From a virus, in IMG/VR virus record IMGVR_UViG_3300024262_000015, positions 62,001 to 126,000 of that record: a stretch of DNA of 64,000 bases; one strand, written 5' to 3'. Below the pieces are notes generated by a model that saw only the letters and a program-made list of their open reading frames with translations, ran no database searches and had not been told where the DNA came from. Below, piece after piece: positions 55,701 to 64,000 of the stretch (within the stretch, counting starts at the first letter, position 1; every line of letters starts with the position of its first letter). Both the position numbers and the translations under genes were made by a program.

Positions 55701-57974
55701 TTTCAAAATCTTTTCGTAAATCAAGGCCAAACTCTTCTTAGAGATATTGAAGTTCTAGAGACGCAGATAAGAATAATTGGAGTTATTTTAGGGTTTGCTA
55801 GGGATGCCCAAACGTTAGATGTTAAATTAAGTAAATTTTTATCTAAGTCTGTTGCAGATGGGTCGTTGTTTGCTTTTATTACTACAGTAAGCGGGAACCT
55901 GGCTGATTTTGGATTAGAAAAGCTTTTTACTCTTACCAATCCAGATATGTTGGATCCTAAATTGACCGATTCTTTGGATGCATTATCAAGGTTAAGATTC
56001 CAGGCTGGGGCCAGAGAGATTTTTCCTGTAACTAATCAGGTAGAGGCCTTTACTGAAACGCTAAATATACGTGCTTTGAGTGAAACGCTTCCTTCAGAGT
56101 CAGAAGAGATTATTAGAGTTTTATCTAATAAATATCTTCTTCTTACTCAGCAACAGGCTCCTATTGATGAGTGGGTTAAAGAAGCTAGTACAGCGCCGGG
56201 GCGAAGGCATCTTATTTCGAATTTGGCTGAGTTTATAAATACTCGTCAAACGTCAGCGGTGTCGGCAGCTAATGTGGTTAAGAATATTCAAGAGCTTGCT
56301 GACTTTAATCGAAACCCTTCTAAAGCAATTCAAACCGCATCTTTTCCTAATCTAAATTCTAAAAGCACTCTTCCTTCAGTCATTGAACATATGATTGAAA
56401 AAGAGAATAATGATGAATTAGGTCCAGGATCAGGTCAGAGATTTATAATTAAAGATGTGGAAATTATTTCTTGGAGTTTAGAAGAAAAGGCTCCAGATTA
56501 CAATACGGTTTTGGTTACTGGGAAGATTGATACAATTACTGGGCGGATCGGCGGCCAGGTGGAGGCTCCTCCAGGGTTAGCATTTAAATCATCACCAGGA
56601 AATGTTGGTGGCAATCTTATGACCACCGCAATGGCCGTAGATTATGACATGTGGAGGATGTATGGGCTTAAGACTTCTGAAGGGATAGAGGCTCCGTTCT
56701 TTGGAGACGCAGAAAGCCAATGTCTTCCTTATGCTGTCTATCTTTTGAATCTTCAGCGTAGAAATATTTTTAGAGGCAGCATTACTTTACGGGGAAATGA
56801 ATATTACCAGCCTGGAGATGTGGTCTTTATAGAGAGCCGGGGGATGCTTTTTTATGTAGAAAAAGTTTCGCATTCCTTAGGGTTTAATAGAAGCTTTCAA
56901 ACTACTTTGACTTTGACATATGGAAGGAAGCCAGGCGAATTTATTCCTACTATGCTAGATATGGTTGGTCAGCTTTTGTATGCTCCTGCTAAGCGTGGTC
57001 AGTTTCAGCGAAGCTCGCGCTTTAATGCTGAAGGGAAAAATGTACCATTGGCCTTAGGAGGAATTGCCATTTCGTTGGCTGGGCTTCCATCTGTAGAGGA
57101 GGAGAAGAGCGCTGGAAGAACTACAACTACGAGAACTGTTACCATTGTTACAACTACCCCTCCGGGTGTTACGCCGCCACCCATTGTGCCATCCACCGCT
57201 GCACAGAAGACTGAAGCCGAATCCCGCGCTCTTGTTTCCGGTCAAATATTAAATGGTCCATTAGGATTAAGAAATCAAAATATTATGCAGGGTGTATTAT
57301 CGGCATTATCTGGTGAGCTAGGCGTAACAAATAAAACTAAAAATATTGTTATTATAAGAACTTTTACGACGAAAAGAGTAACTCCAGAAAGAAAAGAAAT
57401 AATTGAGAAAGGTCCCGAGGTTGTTAAGCAATGGCTTCTTAATCCTACGACTTTTTGTGAAGACGGCACTTCTCCAGTCACTAGCGATACCCTTGCTCCT
57501 TTAAGGCTGAGTCCAGATAATATTCAAATAGTAATAACTGATTTAGATGCAGAAGGTGCTGGTCAAACCACTAAGGTTGGAGCAAGCATAGAAGAAGCTG
57601 CAGAAGAGGGAGAGCTAAGCAAATTTCGTTTTTTTGCTCCGGTCTCGGCTCAAGCTTGGGGTGCGGCTCGGTTATTGTCTACACAAGGATCTTTTGCGCG
57701 TGTAACTCAGGCTGCTTCTTGTGAAGGAGATATTCCGTCAGCTAATGAGCTTCTGAAAACTTTAGTTTCTCAGGTTATAGAGTTATGGTTGGTTAAGGAA
57801 GCGGTTATTCCTTCTATTGAGCGACCTCAAAATCAGTCTAATCCTAGTCAAGCTTCACAAGATGATAACTTGGCAATGAATGAGGCGGGACTAGCGAGGG
57901 CTGAAGATAAGCGAGTAGACGATGCTGCCGCGCTTCCTGAGGTTAATGAAAGCACCGCAGGAGAGCCGCTATGA
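52758..57974 (+). CDS. Large baseplate hub protein (1738 aa)
   Basis: From ATG 52758, 15 bases after the adaptor gene, with GGAGAGGAAAG as ribosome site. The C-terminal region near residues 1220-1400 (bases about 56420-56950) has the tail-hub signature: DVEIISWSLEEKAP, YYQPGDVVFIESRGMLFYVEKV and FNRSFQTTLTLTYGRKPGEF, as in gp27/late-control-D-type hubs. Long helical stretches with Gln-rich coiled coils occupy the middle (about residues 740-1180). An Ala/Thr/Pro-rich linker precedes the C-terminal domain. It overlaps the spike gene by 4 bases (ATGA). Probably organises the central hub. Confidence 0.82.
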   Translation: MGAFSDLGNWLDDAGSSVRGFRDLISRDTPDPTGGRTYLEDGFIRNVRPQLREVLWQAPNTTIVIKKRAFSSLAENYNLDLLEEKEKLFYRATKKLFQNKAKALAAYERLTKIEKISSVTGRVNSHLMPTILNSVAELEDQGLFNIFDNKTQCAIQRLRNIDAFSDPTEFSQWWVEPGQPFNGTLGAGTGSFDLTVLSSVRTTTSVKLGGGGCSIELQNPYDIMLIGQADITRAIVEATNFTENSGAELERTNDNLIQTLNNLRLGTRQGDSENNLDLSLIGGQGNVFSSSLPNQPPITFTVQPTFRTRPVRAFIEQLGIVIPYTYVPGLVPVVEVQDIPQLTAEERRLVEIIIGNYITLIDLQTVQRFDTITFNKNVNYVRRKMTLHYDSKSMIQPMDIVNIFMTSNTQSDGALTSGMGQESTGSTLAGKINGILGHMKTTYGRLDEKNGTTGKFVTQDELEKIAVAGPGFPNWMWREYKGALTSQPEGLAVFVGVVKEAESSYRDGEFQLSVSCGDNSEYFDHTQVNINPSLNVPNGDLLDPLTPFNVSFDAVTGLAPGGQPEVLPENQTLLDTKVARVYSGRWRGYGAITQDIFNSRDGDISGSSLQEILATPAGFVYRWKEGIGGWVGSGPSTTLGSRSVQPRIVTDPFAGQDVMNALSLLVTAQPYNFNLFLQNAMQSTLTSADAQGPDSNTGDFSAKTFLESLLGEVRRLNSVWGGFLPFKSLVIGSAAETAILTQQAQLVTESLEINRLLTQQAALIQALIVGSPNPTQISNQLKGKTPENVPTIATSQATSEAKIKLGLVQNKLDERTAQFVRMQRNLNEANLQGGFKILGNNILYDPVLSPAEDTNDSVQKEKSQSAFRDRLGFLTLRRIWQVRANFDKNYFVVDDQYDKNGEIQAFERKVNSSNMKLFESEYTDLKQKMIKAAEVLGLEVFASTQGHIVARPPLYNRIPSSVLNDLFLQTEETGIQFFPEFFQNLFVNQGQTLLRDIEVLETQIRIIGVILGFARDAQTLDVKLSKFLSKSVADGSLFAFITTVSGNLADFGLEKLFTLTNPDMLDPKLTDSLDALSRLRFQAGAREIFPVTNQVEAFTETLNIRALSETLPSESEEIIRVLSNKYLLLTQQQAPIDEWVKEASTAPGRRHLISNLAEFINTRQTSAVSAANVVKNIQELADFNRNPSKAIQTASFPNLNSKSTLPSVIEHMIEKENNDELGPGSGQRFIIKDVEIISWSLEEKAPDYNTVLVTGKIDTITGRIGGQVEAPPGLAFKSSPGNVGGNLMTTAMAVDYDMWRMYGLKTSEGIEAPFFGDAESQCLPYAVYLLNLQRRNIFRGSITLRGNEYYQPGDVVFIESRGMLFYVEKVSHSLGFNRSFQTTLTLTYGRKPGEFIPTMLDMVGQLLYAPAKRGQFQRSSRFNAEGKNVPLALGGIAISLAGLPSVEEEKSAGRTTTTRTVTIVTTTPPGVTPPPIVPSTAAQKTEAESRALVSGQILNGPLGLRNQNIMQGVLSALSGELGVTNKTKNIVIIRTFTTKRVTPERKEIIEKGPEVVKQWLLNPTTFCEDGTSPVTSDTLAPLRLSPDNIQIVITDLDAEGAGQTTKVGASIEEAAEEGELSKFRFFAPVSAQAWGAARLLSTQGSFARVTQAASCEGDIPSANELLKTLVSQVIELWLVKEAVIPSIERPQNQSNPSQASQDDNLAMNEAGLARAEDKRVDDAAALPEVNESTAGEPL

Positions 57975-59980
57975 GTTTAGGTCCGGTTTTTCTTTCTTCG
58001 CGTACAGGAACAATCTTGGGGTTTAATCCCCAGAAGAAAACTATTCGCATTGCTCTTAACTCTGCCCAAGTTCCATTTAGTAAAGCGGGATTAGAGATTG
58101 AGACCGATCTGCCGTCCTCTTGGTTTGGAGCCAATGGAGAACTGGGAGGAATGTATCCGGTTACAGGCTCTACGGTTAATGTAGTTATTGGCCAGGGTGG
58201 AGAGTGGAGGTGCTTGGGTTATGCCAACTCTAGCAATTATACTACCAACAATGATGCTTTTCCAAAGAGTTATTTTGAAAAGAATAAATTAGCCGCATTT
58301 GTTCCTGGCGTTTCTTTAAGTCAGGTCGAAAATAATGTACAGCAAACGATAAGTGTTGCTGGTATCATGACCGGCAATCCAGTTAATCAAACCTGTGCCG
58401 ACCCAGAACAGAATATCTTTAGTGTAAATTTTGGTCAGTACTTGGGATTTTCTGAGGCCTCTACTTTAGTTTCTGGCATTGTGTTTAGGGATTTGGGGTC
58501 TAATGTAACTAGAAATTTGGCTGGGTCTGCACGCACCTCTCATGTTTATGGTAAATCGCTCACGCCTATTGGAATGGATCCGCGTACGACTCCGGGGCTT
58601 GGCTTTGTAAGAAACCCTCCCTTTGTAGAAAATCGGGAGATGGTCTACGAGTTTGCTTATGACTTTGGTTTTACTGAAGATGATAAGGAGACTGAGCTTT
58701 ATCAAAAAGAAAAAAACCCGGCTCTAGCAAACTACTTTGATAGAAATGAAAGCCGAGCTAACACTTTAAACTTAAATCTTACGGCACCCAACTTTTTAAT
58801 TGAGCAAACTAAAGGGACGGTTGTAGATACTTATGGGAACGTCCTAGATTTAAATAGGCTACCTTTACCTGTTGGAAGCGGAAACTTATCTTTAAGAGAA
58901 ACAGAGATTGATTTATCGGAGACTTTTAAACAGATAAGAAAGATAGAACGAAAAAGTATAGCTTATCATTTCGAAATTAATGCTCGTAAAGAACTTCCAT
59001 TACCCAATCTTCAAAGCACTACGGATTATTCTAGATCAAAGAGTCGGTTTTCTTTAGACATAGATAAAGAGGGGCAGTTTAAATTAAATGTTCCCAGTTC
59101 TAGTCCAGAAGGAAACGTTTCATTGCCAGTTAGGTATGAAAATTATTCTTGTATTAAAGCTGATCTGGATGATACTGGCCGCCCAAATGCTTTTATTAGA
59201 AATACAACTAACCAGGATATTTTTGTTAATAGCTTTGGTGTTGGGGCAATAGATATTTCCGATGAAGACCAGAAAGAAGGAAAGGCTGCTCCTATTGATT
59301 GGATTAAAAAAACCAATATAAAATTAGGAACTCCTTACCATAATATAACTACAGCAGGTTTAGCGCAACAAAGACCGGACCCAATTGAGAACTGGGCGCC
59401 CAATAGTCTTTTGAATAACCCACTAAACACACCTGTTCTAACGGATGTAGTAAATACAAATATTATTGTAGGGGGAAAGGATTCTAATGCTGGAGGGCGA
59501 AGTGGGTACATCAATATGGATGGGTTCATGTCCTTAAGCTTGGGCGCCAATACCTCAGATAGACAATCTCTTTGGATAGATTATGCAGGAGGGGTAGTGG
59601 CCAACATAGGAAGAGATTTAAGGGGACGCAGTTATGTTGGGACTATGAATGGAGATCTTTTTCTTACTATAGGTGGGCCGGGGGTAACTACTGACTCTCG
59701 CTTCCCCGCTGAAAAGGACCCAGCTAGAAATGGCGTTTACGATGGGACGTTGGATATACGAGTGGTACGTAATGGAGAGCTTTCAATATTTAGAATTGGT
59801 CCCAAAGGAGTTAATGTAGCTACTCCTGGTCGTATAACTTTGGAGGCGGGCCAGGATATATTAATAAGTACTCCGTCTAATCTTTTTCTTAATGCAGATA
59901 ATATTTATATGTATGCGAATGAGGTTGGTGATGTTCAAACCGGCAGATTGGTTGCAAGAAAGCCCAAGCTTACTATTTAG
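57971..59980 (+). CDS. Baseplate spike-type protein (gp5/VgrG-like)
   Basis: 669 aa. Residues 1-95 form an OB-fold-like barrel (GPVFLSSRTGTILGFN, TIRIALNSAQVPFSKAGLE, PVTGSTVNVVIGQGGEW), as at the start of baseplate spike and hub-spike proteins. The C-terminal 150 residues are short beta repeats rich in Gly/Asn/Asp (VVANIGRDLRGRSYVG, DLFLTIGGPG, ITLEAGQDILIST, NLFLNADNIYMYAN), a beta-prism or needle. The middle is a mixed domain. The overlap with the hub gene suits a trimeric spike mounted on the hub. Confidence 0.82.
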   Translation: MSLGPVFLSSRTGTILGFNPQKKTIRIALNSAQVPFSKAGLEIETDLPSSWFGANGELGGMYPVTGSTVNVVIGQGGEWRCLGYANSSNYTTNNDAFPKSYFEKNKLAAFVPGVSLSQVENNVQQTISVAGIMTGNPVNQTCADPEQNIFSVNFGQYLGFSEASTLVSGIVFRDLGSNVTRNLAGSARTSHVYGKSLTPIGMDPRTTPGLGFVRNPPFVENREMVYEFAYDFGFTEDDKETELYQKEKNPALANYFDRNESRANTLNLNLTAPNFLIEQTKGTVVDTYGNVLDLNRLPLPVGSGNLSLRETEIDLSETFKQIRKIERKSIAYHFEINARKELPLPNLQSTTDYSRSKSRFSLDIDKEGQFKLNVPSSSPEGNVSLPVRYENYSCIKADLDDTGRPNAFIRNTTNQDIFVNSFGVGAIDISDEDQKEGKAAPIDWIKKTNIKLGTPYHNITTAGLAQQRPDPIENWAPNSLLNNPLNTPVLTDVVNTNIIVGGKDSNAGGRSGYINMDGFMSLSLGANTSDRQSLWIDYAGGVVANIGRDLRGRSYVGTMNGDLFLTIGGPGVTTDSRFPAEKDPARNGVYDGTLDIRVVRNGELSIFRIGPKGVNVATPGRITLEAGQDILISTPSNLFLNADNIYMYANEVGDVQTGRLVARKPKLTI

Positions 59981-59986
59981 GAATGA

Positions 59987-62035
59987 ATGCCCTGCGATCC
60001 TGGTGACAATAATTTAAATCCTCCGGTTCTCCCGCCGCCTCCTTTGGTACCAGGATTTGGGATCCCTTTTTCTCCTATCCAGATTCCTTATCCTGATGTT
60101 GCTATCCCTGAAGGAATTCCTGAAGATGTCCTTGCATTAGTAAATTCAATTTTTGCATGGCTTCCTGGAGGATTCAATTTAAAAGCTGTAACCAGTGAAA
60201 CCCTCCAAAACACATTGGACGCGGTAGCTAGCGTTCTAGGTAGTATTCAGCCTTGGCTTAGTTTATATACTTTTTTTCAACCAGTTCTAGATATTATTCT
60301 TTGTATTTTGGATATTATATGTGCATGGCCAAATCCATTTAAAGTAATTCGAGCTACCAAGAGATTGTTTAAAGAATGCATTCCGGCTTTTCTAAGCTTG
60401 TTTCCTTGGTTTGCGTTGGTGGCTTTAATTTATAGTTTGCTGCTTCTTTTAATAGAGCTTTTGTTATTTATGATTCAAAAGCTTACTGAGTTTATTGAAC
60501 AGCTTATAGCCAACCTTCTTGTTTTGGCCCAAGCCGCTGCTCTTAAAAGCGAAGAAGCGGTTTTAGCCGCAACGCTTAAGATTGCTTATTTGTTTTGCAT
60601 CTTTGAACAACTGTTTGCGGTACTGGTGATGTTCCAAGTAATCTTTGGATCAATTAAATCAGTTCTTGGGCTGTCCGGAAAGTTTGTGTGTTTTGGTTCA
60701 AGCTCAGATTGTTGTGATGAATGTCCGACGTTTCCTGAGGAGGGAATTACAGGAACATTAGGGGCTCTGTTTTATCTTAATGAAGTGGAACAAAACCCTC
60801 CAGCCTTTCCACCATTAAGAAATGAATCATGGCAGTTTGGTGATGCATCTTCTCCTCCACAAGCACCGGACGAGCAAATAATAAGCATTGTAACTCCAAT
60901 AAACTTTTGGCCAGAGGGGATAACCTTTACGGCTGACTCTACTCCGGCCAAGGTTCCTTATACTGTGGATATGAAATTAACTTTAGATCCGCATGTGTTT
61001 CATCCTTTATCACCAGCCGGTCTTAAAACGTTTAATATTACTAACTGCATTGTAAGTCAGCAGCCTGTACCTGGGGTAGAGGGTGCAACTCCTACCTCTA
61101 CTATTTCTTCAGGAGTTGTAAAGCTGGTTGGTGGGTTAGTAACAAACGCCGATGGTACTCCCTTTATGGTTCCGGTTGGTGCTCCTGCGGCTGACCAACA
61201 ACAAGCTACCTTAGAAACATTTATCCATCTAAGCCCTTCTATTTTCCCAGGAGGAAAAGAAGAGGTAATTCAAGATATTTCGTATACTCTTAAGATTAAT
61301 TATGAAGCTCTTTTGTTTTATCAACTTATTACAGTTGGTTGTGTTCCTGAAATAGCTTATGAGGCTGAACTGCTTAGCTTAAGGCTTCCAAATCTTGTAT
61401 CTTTAGAAGAAAAGATTGGTGGGCCGTTGCCAGATATGGATGCGGGCCTTTTGTGTCTGCAAACCTCTCTTAATAACCTTAGGAAAGATGTGTCTTTTGC
61501 TAAGGTGGGAGAGTTCCAGTTAGAAACAATTGCCTGTATTGATGTGATGAGGGCAGATGCGTGTCGAGGTCTTGTAAGCGCTTTAGAAAGCAGTATAGAT
61601 GTTTTCCATTCTACTATAGAGGTAGATCCAGAAACTCAGTTTATTAATCTGCCTATAAAAGCTACGGTTCAACTATATGATGCTAACAATACCCCATTGG
61701 CATTTCAAATACCTGAAGACTGTCCAGTGGATCTTGATTTGCAAGGACAGGTTACTTTGGGAGAAATATCGGACTTTGTTTTTGATCCTGGTACGGGTAC
61801 GTTTAATGCGGACATTAATAGTGCCAATGAGGGAGATGGGTATCTAAGCGTTACCTTTAATGGTGAAGCGTTTTCGGATGTAGAGGGGCTGGATGTAGAT
61901 GATCCTACTTCCATTGTTACCCGACTAGTTCCCTATACCTTTATTGGAATTGGTGGACTGACTGGAACAAGCGGTCAAGATCCATTACCACGCAGAGATG
62001 TTACCGATACTTCAGCTCTAGAGGGAGGTGATTAG
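59987..62035 (+). CDS. Baseplate-region protein with long hydrophobic domain
   Basis: 682 aa from ATG 59987. Pro-rich N-terminus, then residues about 85-230 are strongly hydrophobic with four to five potential membrane helices (WLSLYTFFQPVLDIILCILD, FALVALIYSLLLLLIELLLF, FCIFEQLFAVLVMFQVIFG). A Cys cluster follows (CFGSSSDCCDEC). The C-terminal 400 residues are beta-rich. A membrane-spanning segment in a protein encoded between the spike and wedge genes is unusual; it might insert into the host membrane during infection. Function is inferred. The stop overlaps the next GTG. Confidence 0.72.
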   Translation: MPCDPGDNNLNPPVLPPPPLVPGFGIPFSPIQIPYPDVAIPEGIPEDVLALVNSIFAWLPGGFNLKAVTSETLQNTLDAVASVLGSIQPWLSLYTFFQPVLDIILCILDIICAWPNPFKVIRATKRLFKECIPAFLSLFPWFALVALIYSLLLLLIELLLFMIQKLTEFIEQLIANLLVLAQAAALKSEEAVLAATLKIAYLFCIFEQLFAVLVMFQVIFGSIKSVLGLSGKFVCFGSSSDCCDECPTFPEEGITGTLGALFYLNEVEQNPPAFPPLRNESWQFGDASSPPQAPDEQIISIVTPINFWPEGITFTADSTPAKVPYTVDMKLTLDPHVFHPLSPAGLKTFNITNCIVSQQPVPGVEGATPTSTISSGVVKLVGGLVTNADGTPFMVPVGAPAADQQQATLETFIHLSPSIFPGGKEEVIQDISYTLKINYEALLFYQLITVGCVPEIAYEAELLSLRLPNLVSLEEKIGGPLPDMDAGLLCLQTSLNNLRKDVSFAKVGEFQLETIACIDVMRADACRGLVSALESSIDVFHSTIEVDPETQFINLPIKATVQLYDANNTPLAFQIPEDCPVDLDLQGQVTLGEISDFVFDPGTGTFNADINSANEGDGYLSVTFNGEAFSDVEGLDVDDPTSIVTRLVPYTFIGIGGLTGTSGQDPLPRRDVTDTSALEGGD

Positions 62036-63717
62036 TGGCGGATAATGAGGTAATTCCTGAGCAAGTTCCCGTTAATGATCCAAGGGATGATACCAATACT
62101 GTAGAGACCAATATTCTTTATTTGTTTAACACTATTTTGGCTCCGATTGCTTTTAAAAGAAGCAAATCTAGTCCTGCTGCTATTGAAGAAGTTCCAAAAC
62201 AAAAGGGCCAATGTGGAACTGTTTTGGCAGATCGATTAGCTATTGCTGGATTTTCTCCCGAGCCACAAGAAAGCCTCGCACATACTTTTTATAGGATGAT
62301 CGGGCTACCAATTATTGGGCGTGATGGAAATTTTTATAATCCCGGCTTTGACCCTACAAGAAATGTCAAGACGGCCGAAGCTCAGATTTCTATTTCACAA
62401 AATATTGACCAAACGTTAAGAGACATGGCGCGTCTAAGAGAAAATGCTGCTAGGGAGCGTTTGAGCATATTTAAAAAGAGAGGTCTTAATGCGGCTATCT
62501 ATGGAATGGTGATGGGAAAGGTGCCAATGCCTTTTCAAAATATGGACGCAAACAAAGAATTTAATGAATTAGACAAACAGATTTTTACTTTGCCAAGTCG
62601 TAAATCTTTTATAGAAAATAATTTTGAGGCTGCCGATCCAGAAAAAGAAATAACTAATTTTTTTGCTTCAGGCAATCATATGCTTAAGCCGTTTGTGTGT
62701 GACCCCATGATTTCGGATACTGTGATGCCAGGAAGCAGTTTGTTTGCTGCCCCATTTTTGAAGGACAAAACTGATCAGTATTGGGATAATGATATATATT
62801 TGGACCGTCCTATTTTAGAACAGGTGTTGCGTCAAAGGATTGAGCAGCGAAATCTAATAGGTGTTCTAGAAAGGGTGACGGGCCTGGTAGGAGGCAGTGA
62901 GTTCTTAGCTAATCTACAAGGTCTGAGTATAGACCAGCAACGCAATGTTGTATCTGCTTTATTAGCTAAAAAAGAAATAGATCCTGACCTTATTCCTGAG
63001 CTTCTTAAGTCTAATTCTGGCTTTGAGTTATCTAAAGTTACAGAAACAATACAAGCATTAAAGGGGATTATAACTAGATTGGTAGCTGCAGTGCAAGAGA
63101 TTGCGGCCGTTAACAAGACCTTGATTTGGACCCCTCTTGCAACCACCCTTGGTCCAGTAGGGGGAGTGGCTGAATTATCCAAACTTGTAAGAACTAAAGT
63201 TCAGATTGCCGAGCTAACACGTCAGATTGAGGCGATGCGTTTGGCTAATGTTGCTGCGGACTTTCAAATCCCTACAAGCCTAAATGAAATAGGTCCTTTT
63301 GCGTTGTTGGTTGCTGATCAAATTAGAAAGACTTTTAATGCTGATTTACATGCCTTAACTCAAAAGGAATTGGAATGTGTTAGAAAGGGAAGCGATGCCC
63401 TTAGAGATATTGAAATTATAACTGGAGAAATTTCAGGGTTTGGACTCGTTGATTATTTTGCTATTATGGCGACTCTTTGGTCACTGGATTTAAATGTTGT
63501 AATTAGTCTTTTGGATGAGTCATCTTTTGCGCGTCTTTATTCTAATAACATTGAGCTTATAAATCCTGAAGTTCAAGCGCGGAAGTCAGCGAAGAAACCG
63601 GTTGTTGAGATTAAGGAAGCAATAACACAATTTCAAAATAGGGTCGTTAATATTTTGGCATTTTGTGATGGGCTTAAGGCAGACGCATTGGGCCTTAAGA
63701 AACCGCAACAAAGTTAG
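62035..63717 (+). CDS. Virion structural protein near baseplate wedge
   Basis: 560 aa from GTG 62035, overlapping the previous stop by one base. Mostly helical: an N-terminal acidic segment, a region with YRMIGLPIIGRDGNFYNPGF (about residues 85-105), long Ala/Leu/Lys-rich helices, and a C-terminal helical domain (VDYFAIMATLWSLDLNVVISL). It lies between the membrane-type protein and the gp25-like wedge protein, so a baseplate role is likely. Not recognised by family. Confidence 0.75.
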   Translation: MADNEVIPEQVPVNDPRDDTNTVETNILYLFNTILAPIAFKRSKSSPAAIEEVPKQKGQCGTVLADRLAIAGFSPEPQESLAHTFYRMIGLPIIGRDGNFYNPGFDPTRNVKTAEAQISISQNIDQTLRDMARLRENAARERLSIFKKRGLNAAIYGMVMGKVPMPFQNMDANKEFNELDKQIFTLPSRKSFIENNFEAADPEKEITNFFASGNHMLKPFVCDPMISDTVMPGSSLFAAPFLKDKTDQYWDNDIYLDRPILEQVLRQRIEQRNLIGVLERVTGLVGGSEFLANLQGLSIDQQRNVVSALLAKKEIDPDLIPELLKSNSGFELSKVTETIQALKGIITRLVAAVQEIAAVNKTLIWTPLATTLGPVGGVAELSKLVRTKVQIAELTRQIEAMRLANVAADFQIPTSLNEIGPFALLVADQIRKTFNADLHALTQKELECVRKGSDALRDIEIITGEISGFGLVDYFAIMATLWSLDLNVVISLLDESSFARLYSNNIELINPEVQARKSAKKPVVEIKEAITQFQNRVVNILAFCDGLKADALGLKKPQQS

Positions 63718-63723
63718 GGATGA

Positions 63724-64000
63724 ATGTCATTTGACCTAAGAATATCCGAAGGTGATCTTTCACTTTCAGCAGAAAACGATTTAGCTACTGTAGAGAATGG
63801 AGACAAGCTCATTCAAGATATATTAAAAATAATTCAAACCCCTATTGGAGGGAATGCCTTTTTTCCTTGGTATGGCTCTCCTGTGGCTAACACTTTAATC
63901 GGTACCTCTTTGGATACAGGATTTATTTCTTCGGTAGCATCTTCCCAATTGCGTGCCAGTTTGGATAATTTAAAGACGCTTCAGAATGCACAGTTAAGGG
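63724..64000 (+). CDS. Baseplate wedge protein (gp25/W-like), 3' end outside window
   Basis: From ATG 63724 the frame stays open to the window edge (92 codons). SFDLRISEGDLSLSAENDLATVENGDKLIQ-type sequence followed by DILKIIQTPIGGNAFFPWYG and later LRASLDNLKTLQ matches the start of gp25-like wedge proteins: the IQTP-G-N-F-P-YG signature, then a helix. In T4-like baseplates gp25 joins wedge and tube. The gene continues beyond the window. Confidence 0.82.
   Translation, partial: MSFDLRISEGDLSLSAENDLATVENGDKLIQDILKIIQTPIGGNAFFPWYGSPVANTLIGTSLDTGFISSVASSQLRASLDNLKTLQNAQLR

Noticed and set aside
1-64000. tRNA genes, CRISPR arrays, rRNA, replication origin
   Set aside because: No cloverleaf with a TTCRA loop and matching acceptor stem, no regularly spaced direct repeats and no iteron cluster were found by eye.

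Overview
This window is part of the late (virion) region of a large AT-rich tailed phage with a contractile tail (myovirus), probably a jumbo phage. The evidence is an ordered run of long structural genes: decoration-like proteins, major capsid protein, neck-type proteins, long fibre proteins, tail sheath, tail tube, a frameshifted tail chaperone pair, tape measure, hub, spike and a gp25-like baseplate wedge protein. There are no rRNA or tRNA genes and no bacterial housekeeping genes. Nothing in the sequence identifies the host.

Layout. 1-12.3 kb: acidic and helical virion-type proteins (one of 1101 aa), two decoration-like proteins, a free-standing GIY-YIG homing endonuclease, a reverse-strand adenine methyltransferase and a decayed reverse-strand LAGLIDADG gene. 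12.3-17 kb: a third decoration-like gene, a terminator, then the major capsid gene, split into four exons by three group I introns and closed by a second strong terminator. 17-21.9 kb: structural proteins. 21.9-25.3 kb: an accessory run with overlapping genes (patatin-like lipase, cysteine desulfurase-like enzyme, HNH nuclease, small unknown gene), then a cold-shock protein. 25.3-33.9 kb: small structural, membrane and HEAT-like genes and an 802-aa beta-helix fibre. 33.9-36.2 kb: about 600 nt of strongly base-paired non-coding sequence, a 233-aa TnpB-like protein reduced to RuvC plus zinc ribbon, a Nudix hydrolase and an HExxH metallopeptidase. 36.2-44.6 kb: a His-rich structural protein, a membrane protein, a reverse-strand gene with its own terminator, and a 1819-aa fibre or adhesin. 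44.7-64 kb: contractile tail and baseplate module in assembly order.

How it works together. Most genes build head, neck, tail and baseplate. The tail chaperone is made in two lengths by a -1 frameshift at an A7 run, as in many tailed phages. Mobile DNA has colonised the region heavily: three introns, LAGLIDADG, GIY-YIG and HNH nucleases, and a RuvC mini-nuclease. Several genes lack a Shine-Dalgarno sequence and instead have a CATATA..AG-like element 0-5 bases before the start codon, which suggests late promoters giving leaderless or very short-leader mRNAs.

The most promising unexplained parts are (i) the structured RNA plus mini RuvC nuclease at 33.87-35.19 kb, (ii) the patatin/desulfurase/HNH cassette at 21.97-24.6 kb, and (iii) the triple-intron capsid gene. 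All function calls rest on motif recognition by eye; no database search was run.
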